Source of the DNA: Seiridium cupressi
Taxonomy: Eukaryota > Ascomycota > Sordariomycetes > Amphisphaeriales > Sporocadaceae
Length of the DNA: 64,000 bases
Assembly: GCA_036674765.1 (NCBI GenBank)
Contig: JARVKI010000096.1
Location: 1-64,000, forward strand
Reading direction: 5' to 3'
Positions within the stretch are counted from its first letter, which is position 1, and each line of letters opens with the position of its first letter. A model generated the notes under the pieces. That model saw nothing but the letters and a program-made list of their open reading frames with translations. It did not search any database and had not been told where the DNA came from. The position numbers and the translations under genes are program-made. Shown here in pieces: positions 46,884 to 57,514 of the stretch.

Positions 46884-47262
46884 CTAACCGATATTATTAT
46901 TATTATCGGTATAGCTGTCGAACTTCCAGAAGTCGCCATTTAATTCAGCATGGCCAGGTGTTAGGCTTTGCTTAGGAGCGCTAAGTACATCTAGGCACGG
47001 CATGAGCTTCTCAAGCATGGCTTGTGTCACATTCGCTAGCGGCTATTATCGTCGTTAGTCAACTATATTCTCGAGCTAGTGCTTGTTGTTTACGAAATAC
47101 CAGAAGAGAAAAGTCTGGCCACTATCACAATGTTATGTTCTGCAGGGAGTAACGCATTAGAACTCGAGATATTCAATGGGCGGTCGGTTGTTTCGTGTAT
47201 CTCTGTCAGCGTCTTGCCCAAATGCTCGGGATCCGGGGAAATATGAGCCATGCTGAATTGCG
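46884..47262 (-). pseudogene. Unrecognised coding remnant with an apparently intact intron
   Basis: Two minus-strand stretches read like protein when joined. The right stretch (about 47104-47262) includes SPDPEHLGKTLTEIHETT and AEHNIVIVARLFSS. An intron of about 66 nt (GTATTT to CGCTAG, with a GACTAAC branch site) follows. The left stretch (from about 47037 down) reads NVTQAMLEKLMPCLDVL and LNGDFWKFDSYT, then a run of Asn encoded by an ATT/AAT microsatellite, then TAG at 46884. Splice phase agrees. No in-frame start is found upstream (TAG before LEYTQF), so it is the 3' end of a gene whose front I cannot find. Family not recognised. Confidence 0.4.
46891..46906. repeat. ATT/AAT trinucleotide microsatellite
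   Basis: About five ATT units. On the minus strand it lies in the unrecognised coding remnant and would encode Asn. Confidence 0.85.
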
Positions 47263-47841
47263 TGTATTCTAACTACTTGTTTTGGCATTCGTCTTAGCCG
47301 CGCGGTTGGAGATAATGGCCAGTGGGGATGAGCGAGCGCAACACAGGTCGGTACGCAAAATACTATGGAACACCTTTGAGAAAGTGATGTGATTATTTAG
47401 TATAACCAATTGTCACGAGTACGTTCAGAGATCTCGCGAGGATACCTCGCCCCCAATAGCGAATATTTACAGCGCATGCAAGTAGGATTGCGGACATATT
47501 TCAAACTTGCTCTCTTACCATCATCTCCGCAAAGTGCGGGGTCCTGTAGTTACGACTGGCTGGTCTAAGTAGATGCAGTGACAAGGGGTGTGATACTACC
47601 TATCAGTGCCCAATAAGGCTGCGACCCACTGCGAGGCCTCTTCTCATTCCACTCCTTATGATTGTTCGCCGACACAAGTTGGAGGCCTGCTTTGCTGATG
47701 ATGCGATGGCGCTGAGAACTCTTCTGACGTTCTGTAATTGAGAGATTCGCAGAGCACTTAATACCACAGTATCCGTTAGCAGCGAAGTGGATCGGCAAGT
47801 TGAAACCCCGGGCGGGGATTGTGCGAGTAGATTGAGAAATC

Positions 47842-50800
47842 ATGGTGGGCGACACAGCTATATACCCCCGAATCTGTACAGCTTCAGCTGCTAACTCTTG
47901 TGTTCCTTGTGCAGCGGAAATTTATCAAGGGTATTATAAAGAACCAGCATTCGAGCTTACCAAACGAAGATGCAGGGCCTTCCGTTGACTCGGCCAACGT
48001 GAAACGTGATTCCCGCTCGTTCCGCTCAAATACCGACAGCTCTAGCAAACGTTGGGACCTAGAAATTCGTCGCAAGGCCACAGAGCAGAGTTCAGAAACC
48101 CGTATTGATGGACAGTTATCCGCTCTACCGGATCATCCGCGGAATCGCTCAGAGGGCCAGAGGGAAGATCCGCTCGGGCTCCTCGTCTTACATACGCCCG
48201 AACCAACGAAGCGTAGAACCGTGGATATACTCTTCATTCATGGTCTTGGAGGCACGAGTTTACGGACGTGGTGTTATAGCCGCGATCTAGAATACCTATG
48301 GCCTCAACTATGGTTACCGGGTGAAGATGGCCTCTCGTCAGCGAGGATCCTGACGTACGGCTACAATGCGCACTTCGCGTCCAGAACGGAGCAGGCCTCG
48401 CTTGCAATCGGAGACTTCGCGAAGGACCTTCTTTTTCGGATGAAATATGGCGAAGGCGGCCCAGAGCGACTTGGACAGGTGCCTATCGTCATTGTTGCCC
48501 ATTCAATGGGAGGCCTCGTGTTCAAGAAAGCATTCATACATGGATTGCTGAATGAGGAGTTTCGCGAAATCATATCAATGATCAAATCAGTTCTTTTTCT
48601 TGCCACTCCTCATCGAGGGACGGATTTAGCAGAGACGCTCCACAAGATATTGACAAGATCAATGTTTGGGCACAGCTCGAAAGATTATGTTCTGGAACTC
48701 GCACGCAGAAGTCCCACCATCGACGAGCTTAATGAGTCCTTCAGGCATCATGCGTCAAAACTTCAGATCTTCTCATTCTATGAGACTTTAGCGACAGCTA
48801 TTGGTCCGAAATCTGTTATGATCCTTGACAAGAATACTGCAGTTCTGGGTTATCCTCGAGAGACTTCGCAACCACTTATTGCCAACCACCACGACGTCTG
48901 CAAGTTCAAAAGCACAGATGACCCAAACTATGTCGCAGTTATAGGTGCATTGAGGAGCGTTGTTGCGCCAACTGTCCCAAAGGATGAGAGTAGTGCTGGG
49001 GATAATTTCGAAGAGGACCTCAAACTGGTCAAGACGCTGCTCGGGATATCTGCGCCCCCCGAAGAAGACCTTGCAACAGGTCGCGCGGTGCGGAAGCCTG
49101 GAACTTGTAACAGTTTTTTGACAAGTCGCGAGTTCGGCGAATGGCGAGATTCCGAGTCGAATCGGATCCTATGGGCGCATGCTCCTCCCGGCAGTGGCAA
49201 GTCTACCCTCTGTACCCTTGTGATCGAGAATCTGCTGGAATCTGGTGAAGCTTGCGCCTACTTCTTCTTCAGATATGACAATCGTCAAAAAAGATCCGCT
49301 GGTTTTATGTTGCAATCTCTTGCGTATCAAATGGCAGCACTCGAGCCCGAGATCTGCCACGCGCTGGCAGAATCAGCCAAGTCAGGAGAAAGGTTTCAAA
49401 ACGCAGATACAATGAGTATCTGGAGAAGGCTATTTCTCTCGTTAGTATGCCGCGTGCACATTAAAAGGACTTTCTATTGGGTTGTGGATGGCGTTGATGA
49501 AGCAGAGTCAAGCAGACAGGTCATTGACATCTTGTCAAGTATCGATGACTTCAAAATCACGATAAAGATATTGGTCTTCAGCCGGCCCCACCTCACAGTC
49601 ACGCAAGCTATGCACAAAGCCAGTACGAAGACGTATGTTGTGGGGGTGCCCCTTGCGGACAATAAAGAGGATATCCGCTTAACAGTCGCGGAAGAGATTC
49701 TTTACCTTGCATCCGACGACACTTTCAAGAATGAAACGGTTGATAAGATCACAAGTCGCTCACAAGGCAACTTCCTCTGGGCTAGTATGGTGGGCAAACT
49801 TGTGGCTTCGTGTCATCGACAAGACCAAGTCGAACAAGTACTCGAGACGACGCCCAATGGAATGGAACTGCTGTACGATAGGATGCTTAACGCTGTATCC
49901 AAATTACAACTACCGGAAGATATCAAGTTGGCGCGAATCCTCTTATCCTGGGCAATGTACTCCGAGACCCCGCTCACAGTGGAAGAACTTTCCGAACCAT
50001 ACGCCGCGGAGTTTGGGTCGATCATGGACTTGAAACATACTGTCAATCAGATATGTGGCCAGTTTGTCATCATCAACACATCTAACCAAGTGACCTTGGT
50101 CCATCATTCAGCTCGTGAATATCTCAAAAAGCACACCCGCCAACCCTTCGCCTTGGATCCAAACCAATCTCATGAGAGGCTTTTCAGAAGGTGCATAATA
50201 TCTATGTGCGACAAGGAACTGCGCAGAAAGATCCAAATACTCCGAATTCCTCAATTTCTTAGGTACGCTGCGACCTCGTGGGCATTTCATCTTGAAAACT
50301 GCTCCGTGCAGTCTGATCGAGTACTCAACGGTTTACTCCGATTCTTCAAAGGGCCTTATCCACTTTCATGGATACAGTACATGGCAATGAGTAGTCATTT
50401 GTCAGATCTTCCAGGCGTATCCCGAAAGCTAACCGAATATGTGAGAGAACGACGGGAAGTGGATGCAGAGAAACCCCCGACGCTGCACCGAATCTCGGAC
50501 CTGGCTTTGATCGAGACCTGGGCAATCGATATTCTGAAAATACCAGCCAAGTTTGGACGACACCTTTCCACGGATTCGTCCTTGATATATCGGTGCATTC
50601 CACCACTGAGTCCTTCAAACTCCATGATCTTCCAGAAGTTCTCGTCAAGTCAAGCCACGAGATTATCGGTCACCGGCATATCAAACGAAGAGTGGGATGA
50701 CTGTATTGCGCGAGTTTCCAGTGGAAGCGGCAGAGCCATTTGCCTTGCTACCTCATCAATTCACTTGGCTGTGGCAGCTGATATGCCACGGGGGTCTGTC

Positions 50801-52750
50801 ACCGTCTGGGACACCCTTCTTTTTCAGGAGTACAAGACGTTCAATATCAATGAACGAGTCTCATATCTGGTTTTCAATGAAGCGGGCTCATTGCTTGCCT
50901 GCTGCGGGGTTCGTCGGACATTCGTTTGGAAAATCAAGGATGGCTCTTTAGTACTGGAAACAAATCATCCGCGCCAAGAACGAGCTGTTGAGTTCAAATT
51001 CGACAGAGATGATTCCTTGATGATGGTTACTGACCTAAGGCGAGTATACAGTCTTCGTGTGAAAAGCGATAATGCCGGACAGGATCAATGGTCAAGGTTA
51101 GACGAGCATTTGATGAACGAATCAAATCTCCCCGAGGGCGTATGGCATGGTTCGCCGACATCTGTTGCTTTCAACGATGATTGCAGTCAAATAGCTGTAG
51201 CGTATCGGAACTTTCCGCTGACTGTGTGGAGTGTGAATCCCCCGTGTGTCGTGGCAAGGATGAAGAAGATGTCAGGGTCTCGAAACTCGCATACAGGCAC
51301 TAACAAAGTTGTCTGGCACCCCACTGGTAGTCATGTACTGGGAATTTTCGGCGACGTTTTCAAATGGAGTCTCTCTGAAGATGCTTACGAGATTGTCGAT
51401 GGAGAGACTGGCACCATTCCCCACGAGATTGCATGCACACCCAATGGACTTTCTTTCATTACCGGTGACGTTGGAGGCTCGATCAAGATATACGAAATCC
51501 ACTCGATGACAAAAATATACGAGCTCAAGGCCGAAGATGGTATCGATCGCATTTGTCTGAGCCCAGACAGTACCCACTTCTACGACCTCCGCGGCTCCTA
51601 CTGCAATATTTGGGAACCAGACTGCCTCATGCGACTCGCGGACGCATCGTCTGAGCGATTCAACGATGCGTCGAGCATGACGGACAGCTTCTGGTCTGAC
51701 ACCGGAGATGCGCACAGCGCGTCAATTCCATTTTTGGTGTCCGAAAGCCGGGCGGACAACAAGCCTAGCATCATTGCAATCGCCTCCCAGCGCAGTGCCG
51801 TTCAACCCTTGGCGTACTCTGTGAAAGATGGGTCTATTGAAATCTATGATCCGGAACACGATAGAACGTATAGTATCGGCAAAGCCAAATCGGGATTCGC
51901 CGTTGAACAAATGGAATGGAGCGATACGCATGACCAGTTGGCTTTTTCTGATATAGACGGCTCTGTCACTGTGAGAAGTGTGGCTAGGAATGCGGACACT
52001 CAACTCGACCTGAAGTTTGGAATCACTTTTGAGGAGACGAAGACGGCTCGTGATAGGGGAAGCACACGACAGCTTTTCTTCGATAGCACAGGAAAAAAAT
52101 TGTTTGTGCGTGGTCAACTTCGGGACCATGTGATATCTATCCCGGATGGGGCCATTGAAGCCGAGAGAACGAACGCAGAGACTAAGAAGACATTGTGGTT
52201 GCGACATCCAACCCAGCATGATCGACTAGTCTGTCTGAGTACCACGTCAGCAAAGATCTTCGATTGGAATCTTGAAGAGCAACACGAAATACATTTTTCT
52301 GCCTGCAGTAGCACATGCGGGGGAAATCAGTTTGCTCACACCCTACTACCTAGCTACCACAAGAAGCTATTGCTTCTGCGCACCTACATCGAGGAGAATA
52401 ACCGCGTTCTCTACAGATTTATGGTCTTGCCTACATCCGTTGCTTCTTCTGAACCTTCAACAGGCGAGCCACAGCAAGCTATCCATGTACCTGAACATCT
52501 ACTCCGAGAGATCTCGTATCCCGTTGGTATTATACCGGATGGTCGCCTTGTCTTCCTGGATAAAGGTCTTTGGGTCTGTACGGCACAACTCAATGAGCAA
52601 GCTAGCATCACCAAACATTTCTTCATTCCTCATGATTGGGTGACGAGTTCGGGCCTGCAACTTTGTCAGGTCCTTCCAGATGGGACATTTCTTTGCCCTA
52701 CAAAGGGTAGGGTGGCCATCATTAAAAGCTCCATCGAGTTAGAGTGGTAA
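47842..52750 (+). CDS. SesB-lipase/NACHT/beta-propeller NLR-like protein (about 1,612 aa)
   Basis: The long exon is 47915-52750; the acceptor TGCAG at 47910-47914 and a CTAAC branch site indicate an upstream intron. The best upstream exon is the start codon alone (47842-47844) spliced through a 70-nt intron, giving M-RKFIKG; this is the uncertain part. Domains: disordered 1-75; alpha/beta-hydrolase of the SesB/DUF676 type (ILFIHGLGGTSLRTW, nucleophile elbow AHSMGGLVF at about 195, ATPHRGTDLA); NACHT ATPase with Walker A APPGSGKST at about 424, Walker B WVVDGVDEA at about 522, FSRP, and GNFLWASMV; a winged-helix-type region ending HHSAREYLKKH; and from about 930 a divergent WD40-like propeller (SGSGRAICLATSS, GSVTVWD, AVAYRNFPLTVWSV, GDVGGSIKIYE, KIFDWN). 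In fungi the C-terminal repeats sense ligands and the lipase domain executes. The frame is fully open, so the gene looks intact. Confidence 0.9.
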
Positions 52751-53149
52751 TACTACTTTAAACTTAGGTTCCATGATACGTTGAGGAAGGGGGAACCAGG
52801 TGACCAGGGGCACGTGTATATAGAAGCTCTCAGCCGCTGCCTGGGGCAGCCAGCCACTGATAAATAGATAAAGCAGCTCTCCCACCGTTGATGGGGAAGC
52901 TTGTTGTGATGTCGTTGCCGTTACGCCAATGCGCATTATTATTAGGTGGTAATGATGTTATTGTTCAGACAGTTTATCGACTCCAATATACCCGCATCAA
53001 GTTTTTAATCCATCCCTATTACTTACTCCACTTCACCTCTCAGCAGTCTTTATCATTACCGCTATTTGCTTAGAGTGGGGCCCTCGTTACAGGTCCTACG
53101 GGGATGACAGTATTTTGTCAGCATCTGACTTTCGATGTTTCGAGTTAGT
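52751..53149. other. Intergenic, no gene seen
   Basis: 3' region of the large NLR-like gene; possible further decayed ankyrin sequence on the minus strand near 53100. Confidence 0.4.
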
Positions 53150-53600
53150 TTGCATGACGTTTACCATCGATGTCGGGGTCGATGTTGTACTTCAGTAATG
53201 TTTTGACACTGCAAATCGCCTCTTGCAGCAGCCCATGCAAGTGGAGTCCGACCATATGCGTCCGCTTGGTTAATCGCATTTGTCGAGTCGTGCAATGTGT
53301 CTTCCAAACTCAACCAGCTCCATTTGAAAACCATTCAGTGAAGGATGGTGAACTCTACTTGATCGACGTAGTGGGCATCGGCAAAAAGACCAAGGAGACC
53401 GTCATACTCGCTCTCCGCTAGGCCATTCGAGAGAGCCATAGTCCAGAAATATCACCGCAGCTGTTGACCTTGTTGTTGACAGTGAGTGTGCGTCGGCTCC
53501 CTGTGAGAGCAAGAAACTAACCATGCCAGGTTGCTTTCCGGACAACGCCTGCTTGACCGGGTCAGCACTTCCAAACGGAAAATTACGCGAGATCGTTTGC
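53150..53600 (-). pseudogene. Decayed ankyrin-repeat gene fragment
   Basis: Minus-strand pieces in different frames match fungal ankyrin-repeat proteins: DPVKQALSGKQPGMV followed by SFLLSQGADAHS (53490-53575), then YVDQVEFTILH (near 53350), then NQADAYGRTPLAWAAARGD (53215-53280), and KTLLKYNIDPDID (53165-53205). The GRTPLAWAAARGD piece is the canonical ankyrin TPLxxAAxxG turn. Frame changes occur between pieces and several stops intervene, so it is non-functional. It may be the C-terminus of a lost NACHT-ankyrin gene. Confidence 0.75.
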
Positions 53601-53884
53601 GTCGTGTCTCAGTGAATTGTATTCTGGCCTAGGGACTTATCGTAAAGCCGAACAACATTTGACCCACGAGCTGCTCAGCAAGAGAGAGGTAAACGAAGTA
53701 TCTTGACTTCCTATGGCAAGAACAAATGTAGAACTTTGGCCATTCAGATTCAGGTTCTGATTGAAAACAGCCGAGAATCGAAATTCCCTGTTTGTGAAGT
53801 TACAAAATCGTGCTGTCAATCAAATCCCTCGCCACACTTTTGAGAATCTGAATATTGCATCTGCTCCAACGCAAGTAGTCATGG

Positions 53885-54870
53885 TTGGCGCAAGCAAGTC
53901 AAATTTGCAGCTCTTCCAGGCTGGCGACAAGTATGAAAAAATCCGCCCCGGCGTATTGGCTCCAATCTGACGTTGCAGTTGCCCTTACGAGGAGGACGCC
54001 GCGAATGCGTACTACAAGTTGCTGCTGCCACATGACAACCGACCTCATGGGCACATACTGCCTGAGGTTATCAAAAAGACCCCATGGACCTCAGGCTTCA
54101 GGATTAACCACGAAACCCGCAATGTTGAGCTTCAAGATGCCTCAGGGGGAAAATACCTCGGCCGTCTGCGATGCAGCCGTTGCTGGAGTGATCAAAACCA
54201 TCGTTGACCAAGACCTGTTCGAAGTCGTACATGCACAGCACAGCGAGCTATTTCAAGTTCTAAGCGCCAAATATCCCGTCAAGATAGAACGGTTCGTGTC
54301 TCCTCTCTTCGGCATTGTTAGTCGTGGAGCTCATCTCACGGCGTATACACGAACCTCTACAGGCATGAAGATCTAGGTTCCTCCGAGAGACCCAGACATG
54401 AAAACATTTCCAAACATGTTAGATACCACTGTGGCAGGTGGCGTGATGGCCGAAGAGTCTCCATTTGAGACGATCATTCACGAAGCCTATGAGGACGCAT
54501 CATTGCCAGCAGACCTTCTTCACTGTGACGTCCGCTCATGTGGCGTTTTAATATATATAAGCACGACCGTGAGAAGGATATCGGTAAGAACGGTCTCGTC
54601 ATACCGGATACTGTCTATGCCTACGACATCCAGTTAGATGAGGATGCTGTGCCCAAGCCTCGGGATGGCGAGGTCAAGGAATTGTACTTGATGACTATGA
54701 AGTGAAGGAGGCCCTCGCTGGGGCCAAATCTAAGACTAATTGTGCTGTTGTCATGATCGATTCCTTCATTCGGCATGGGATTATCTCAGCTGACAATGAT
54801 GAGGACTTCGTTGAGATTTGCTGACGAATGCATCGCAGACTGCCTTTTTCAACGTTTAAACAAGGGAAAT
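53885..54870 (+). pseudogene. Decayed DUF4743/Nudix hydrolase (thiamine-pyrophosphokinase-related) gene
   Basis: Plus-strand pieces in family order: CPYEEDAANAYYKLLLPHD and a PWTSGFRINHETRNVEL block (DUF4743-type N-domain), AGVIKTIVDQDLFEVVH, YPVKIERFVSPLFGIVSRG, then PNMLDTTVAGGVMAEESPF and ETIIHEAYEDASLPADL, which is the Nudix box region, then IPDTVYAYDIQL, PKPRDGEVKELYLM, TNCAVVMIDSFIRHGII and RMHRRLPF. Lesions: a frame change at the G-run near 54149; TAG at 54374 where Trp is expected after GMKI; a frame change near 54560; TGA near 54704; TGA near 54822. Functional relatives are Nudix enzymes linked to damaged thiamine diphosphate hydrolysis. An intron-like AG at about 53975 precedes the first conserved block. 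Confidence 0.85.
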
Positions 54871-55004
54871 TGAAAGTGTGACACTAAAAGGTCAAGGTTG
54901 GGCGCCTGCTGCTAGGTAATGGATTTTCGGGTTCAATTCCTTGATAGATGAAGCAAGCACACGACTAATTACATTCTCCTGTTGCTGAACACTCTCCTAA
55001 TCAC
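54871..55004. other. Intergenic, no gene seen
   Basis: Contains GGGTTCAATTCC near 54929, which resembles a tRNA B box, but no matching A box or clover-leaf, so no tRNA is called. Confidence 0.5.
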
Positions 55005-55513
55005 TCAAGACAGGCTTGATGCCCTCTTTAAACGGCCCATACTATCATCAACTACACGTGCCTCTGTTGTTCTGAAACGGTGCCCATCGAGTTCCTTCGC
55101 ATTGATACGCCGTACAAACTCTGCCACGTCATACCGGTAGCCTCCACCCCTGTTAGCTACTTCAAACACTTGTGTTCTATTAAAATCTTCAGAGGTATAC
55201 TCATCGAATGTAAAACCGAAGACATCCACCACCACGATGCTGGGACGTATGCGTAACCTTTCGTGTCTGCCACTACTAGATCTTCATGAAGCGCGGAGCC
55301 CCTGCCAACATTGACTGCCGCACTTGCATTATGATGTATGATATCAATCTGCGCAAGAAACCGGTCGGACGAGTCTGTGCCCTTCACGCGTTTATAGTCA
55401 ACTAAGGAAATTGGACCGAGTTCAAGGAGCTTGACAACAGCGAGCAGTGGCTGCCCCGCCAATATAAGCATGGAGTGCGATGTTCGACTTGTAAGTCCTA
55501 TAGTTAACCGCAA
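55005..55513 (-). pseudogene. Possible decayed NAD-binding (epimerase/3-beta-HSD-like) gene
   Basis: Two overlapping minus-strand frames read partly like a Rossmann-type dehydrogenase: VKLLELGPISLVDYK, then RFLAQIDIIHHNASAAVNVGRGSA (right), and FGFTFDEYTSEDFN with VANRGGGYRYDVAEFV (left). The frame change falls near 55200. The resemblance is weak and I cannot name the family with confidence; it could be another decayed gene. Confidence 0.3.
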
Positions 55514-55979
55514 ATGAATAGATGTCTAATATCGGCTTATATGCTTGAATATACACGTCTATTTGCATTTCACGAACACTCTCAGGTAAGATACACGATG
55601 AATATCATGCGTGCTGTTGATACTCTAATGCTTGTGACGCTACGGCTACATATGCTGGGCGGAGACACTGGCTTCTCAACCGTAGTGATTGGTCGGAAGG
55701 GGTTAGCGACCATGTTGCTTTCTTGTATTGTAATTCTATAAATTGGCTATGCCGTAGCCCCTAGCTCTGCGATGGAGAGACAAGACACACGCTCGGCAGT
55801 GCGACCCCCGGTATCGCCAGTTATCAACCATTCTTGTTGAGCTCTGAGCTACTTGCGGCAAGACCTATATCTTGAAATGATCCGCTTGCTCCCGCTATAG
55901 GCTCCACGAAGCACTTACTTTATACCACATATCCACCTACATTCTTTTATAGCTTAGCAAGTCAGACGCGGTAGCAACG

Positions 55980-56248
55980 ATGCTCAGCCCAACCTCCCGT
56001 GTCAATGACATTGGCTATGGCCAGGAACACAAAGAAGAACAATTCGAGAAAATACGCAGCGTTGCCAAAGCCTATTTGGCAGTCGTCAATGATTCTCGGA
56101 ATAGGGAATTTCGCCGCTTTTTCTCTGCCCGTAAGGTCCATGTAAGCACTATGGTGCAGCGATATCCCGCGGTCATGATACCAACACGTACAACGTTATA
56201 TCATAGCTGGTTACCGGCGACCTTCTGTTCAGCCAATACCAATATTGA
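55980..56248 (+). CDS. Possible small two-exon gene (67 aa), unrecognised
   Basis: ATG at 55980 begins a 54-codon exon to 56141; GTAAGC...CATAG (56142-56206) is a plausible 65-nt intron; 13 more codons follow to a TGA at 56246-56248. The product is hydrophilic with a helical, charged middle (EEQFEKIRSVAKAYLAVV) and no signal peptide. No family recognised; it may be a chance or remnant frame. Confidence 0.25.
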
Positions 56249-57514
56249 ACAATAACAACAGATGCAAACATTTTTCACCAGCTGAAAGGCAGTCCGACAA
56301 CAACACATCTATCTAACCGCAAAAGCCCGATGGGGTCATTTTAATCTAAACAATGAAGCCACCGATAACATTCTCATATTCCTCTTCCAGCCATGCCAGC
56401 AACATACGATTCACGAGTTTACATGTCTACGCCGTACCTGCAGCCAGCCAAGAAAGCGCCAACACCAAAAGACCCTTCCATCCACACATCCCCGTTCCAC
56501 AATACCAAGCCACCATCATCACCATCATCATCCCACGTGGAGGATGTACATAAGCCCGGCCCAAAATACCCGATGGTCCCACTCCACCTCCCCCAGGGAA
56601 CAATATTCTCCGAAATACCTAATTAGCACGGCGCCAGGGGGGGACGGGGGGTAAAGTAGCCAGAACCCCCATGCCCACTACGTGGAAGGCGAGATGCCTA
56701 TCGACCGTGCCACGCGCCCACGTCTCGTCCCATCCAGCCTGTTGGTACTTCTTCTTTTGCGCAAAATGTCCCTTGTCTGTTTTGTTCCCGGGCTGCGGGG
56801 CTTCAGCTATGATCTGAGGTGAGATATTGGCTCCTTCGCTGCCAGGTACGGCTGACGCGCCCGGGAATAATGCTGCGACATGGGGATGGTGCCTGACCCC
56901 TGGCAGGAAGACATGGATCGGCCACCCCTGGTCAGCCAGATGCGGCCGCTAACCTCGATGGCCGTGTTCATGGCTGGCACCGGGCAGACCGTGTGCATAC
57001 GCGCTGGATGCTTCTACGGGATGGCACTGATGAGATAGACGGCGATGAGTTTGGATTCAGCTGAGGGACCGCATGTCCTGGCTGATGATGTTGGCTCGTG
57101 AACAAGGACTTGATTGACACTAGGAACGCTGCTGATAGTCAAGTATTGAACTCGTTTCATTTTTCATCCTAAAAGATGTGCTAGATAGGTATCGTCGATT
57201 CTTTCCCGGCGTCTCCCCATAACCCATAAGCCTTGCTTCTATCAAAGACATTTCGAGGGTATATATCTGCCCACACAAATGAAATCTCCGTGTTGACTCC
57301 TATTCTCCTGTTCGTGATCCACCATCTATTAGTACCGTGAAATGAATACTCCATACTCCACGCAAATATCACCAAGTATTCAAGCACCAGTGAGGTGAGA
57401 TACCATGTCCTGTCTTTTTTGATCCATGCTCTATATCCATCAGGTCCAATAGACAAAGTAGTAAGTAAAGTTGAAGAGGGGGCGTAAGAAGTGAAGACGG
57501 ACGAGTAGTCCAGC
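56249..57514. other. Intergenic, no gene seen
   Basis: Short frames only. The frame 57181-57561 on the minus strand overlaps the 3' end of the next gene and has no motif. Confidence 0.45.

Noticed and set aside
47565..47855. 96-codon minus-strand frame overlapping the NLR-like gene's first intron
   Set aside because: No motif, no splice support; its ATG coincides with the reverse of the proposed NLR start region by chance.
54871..54960. tRNA gene suggested by GGGTTCAATTCC
   Set aside because: No A box at the right distance and no clover-leaf pairing.
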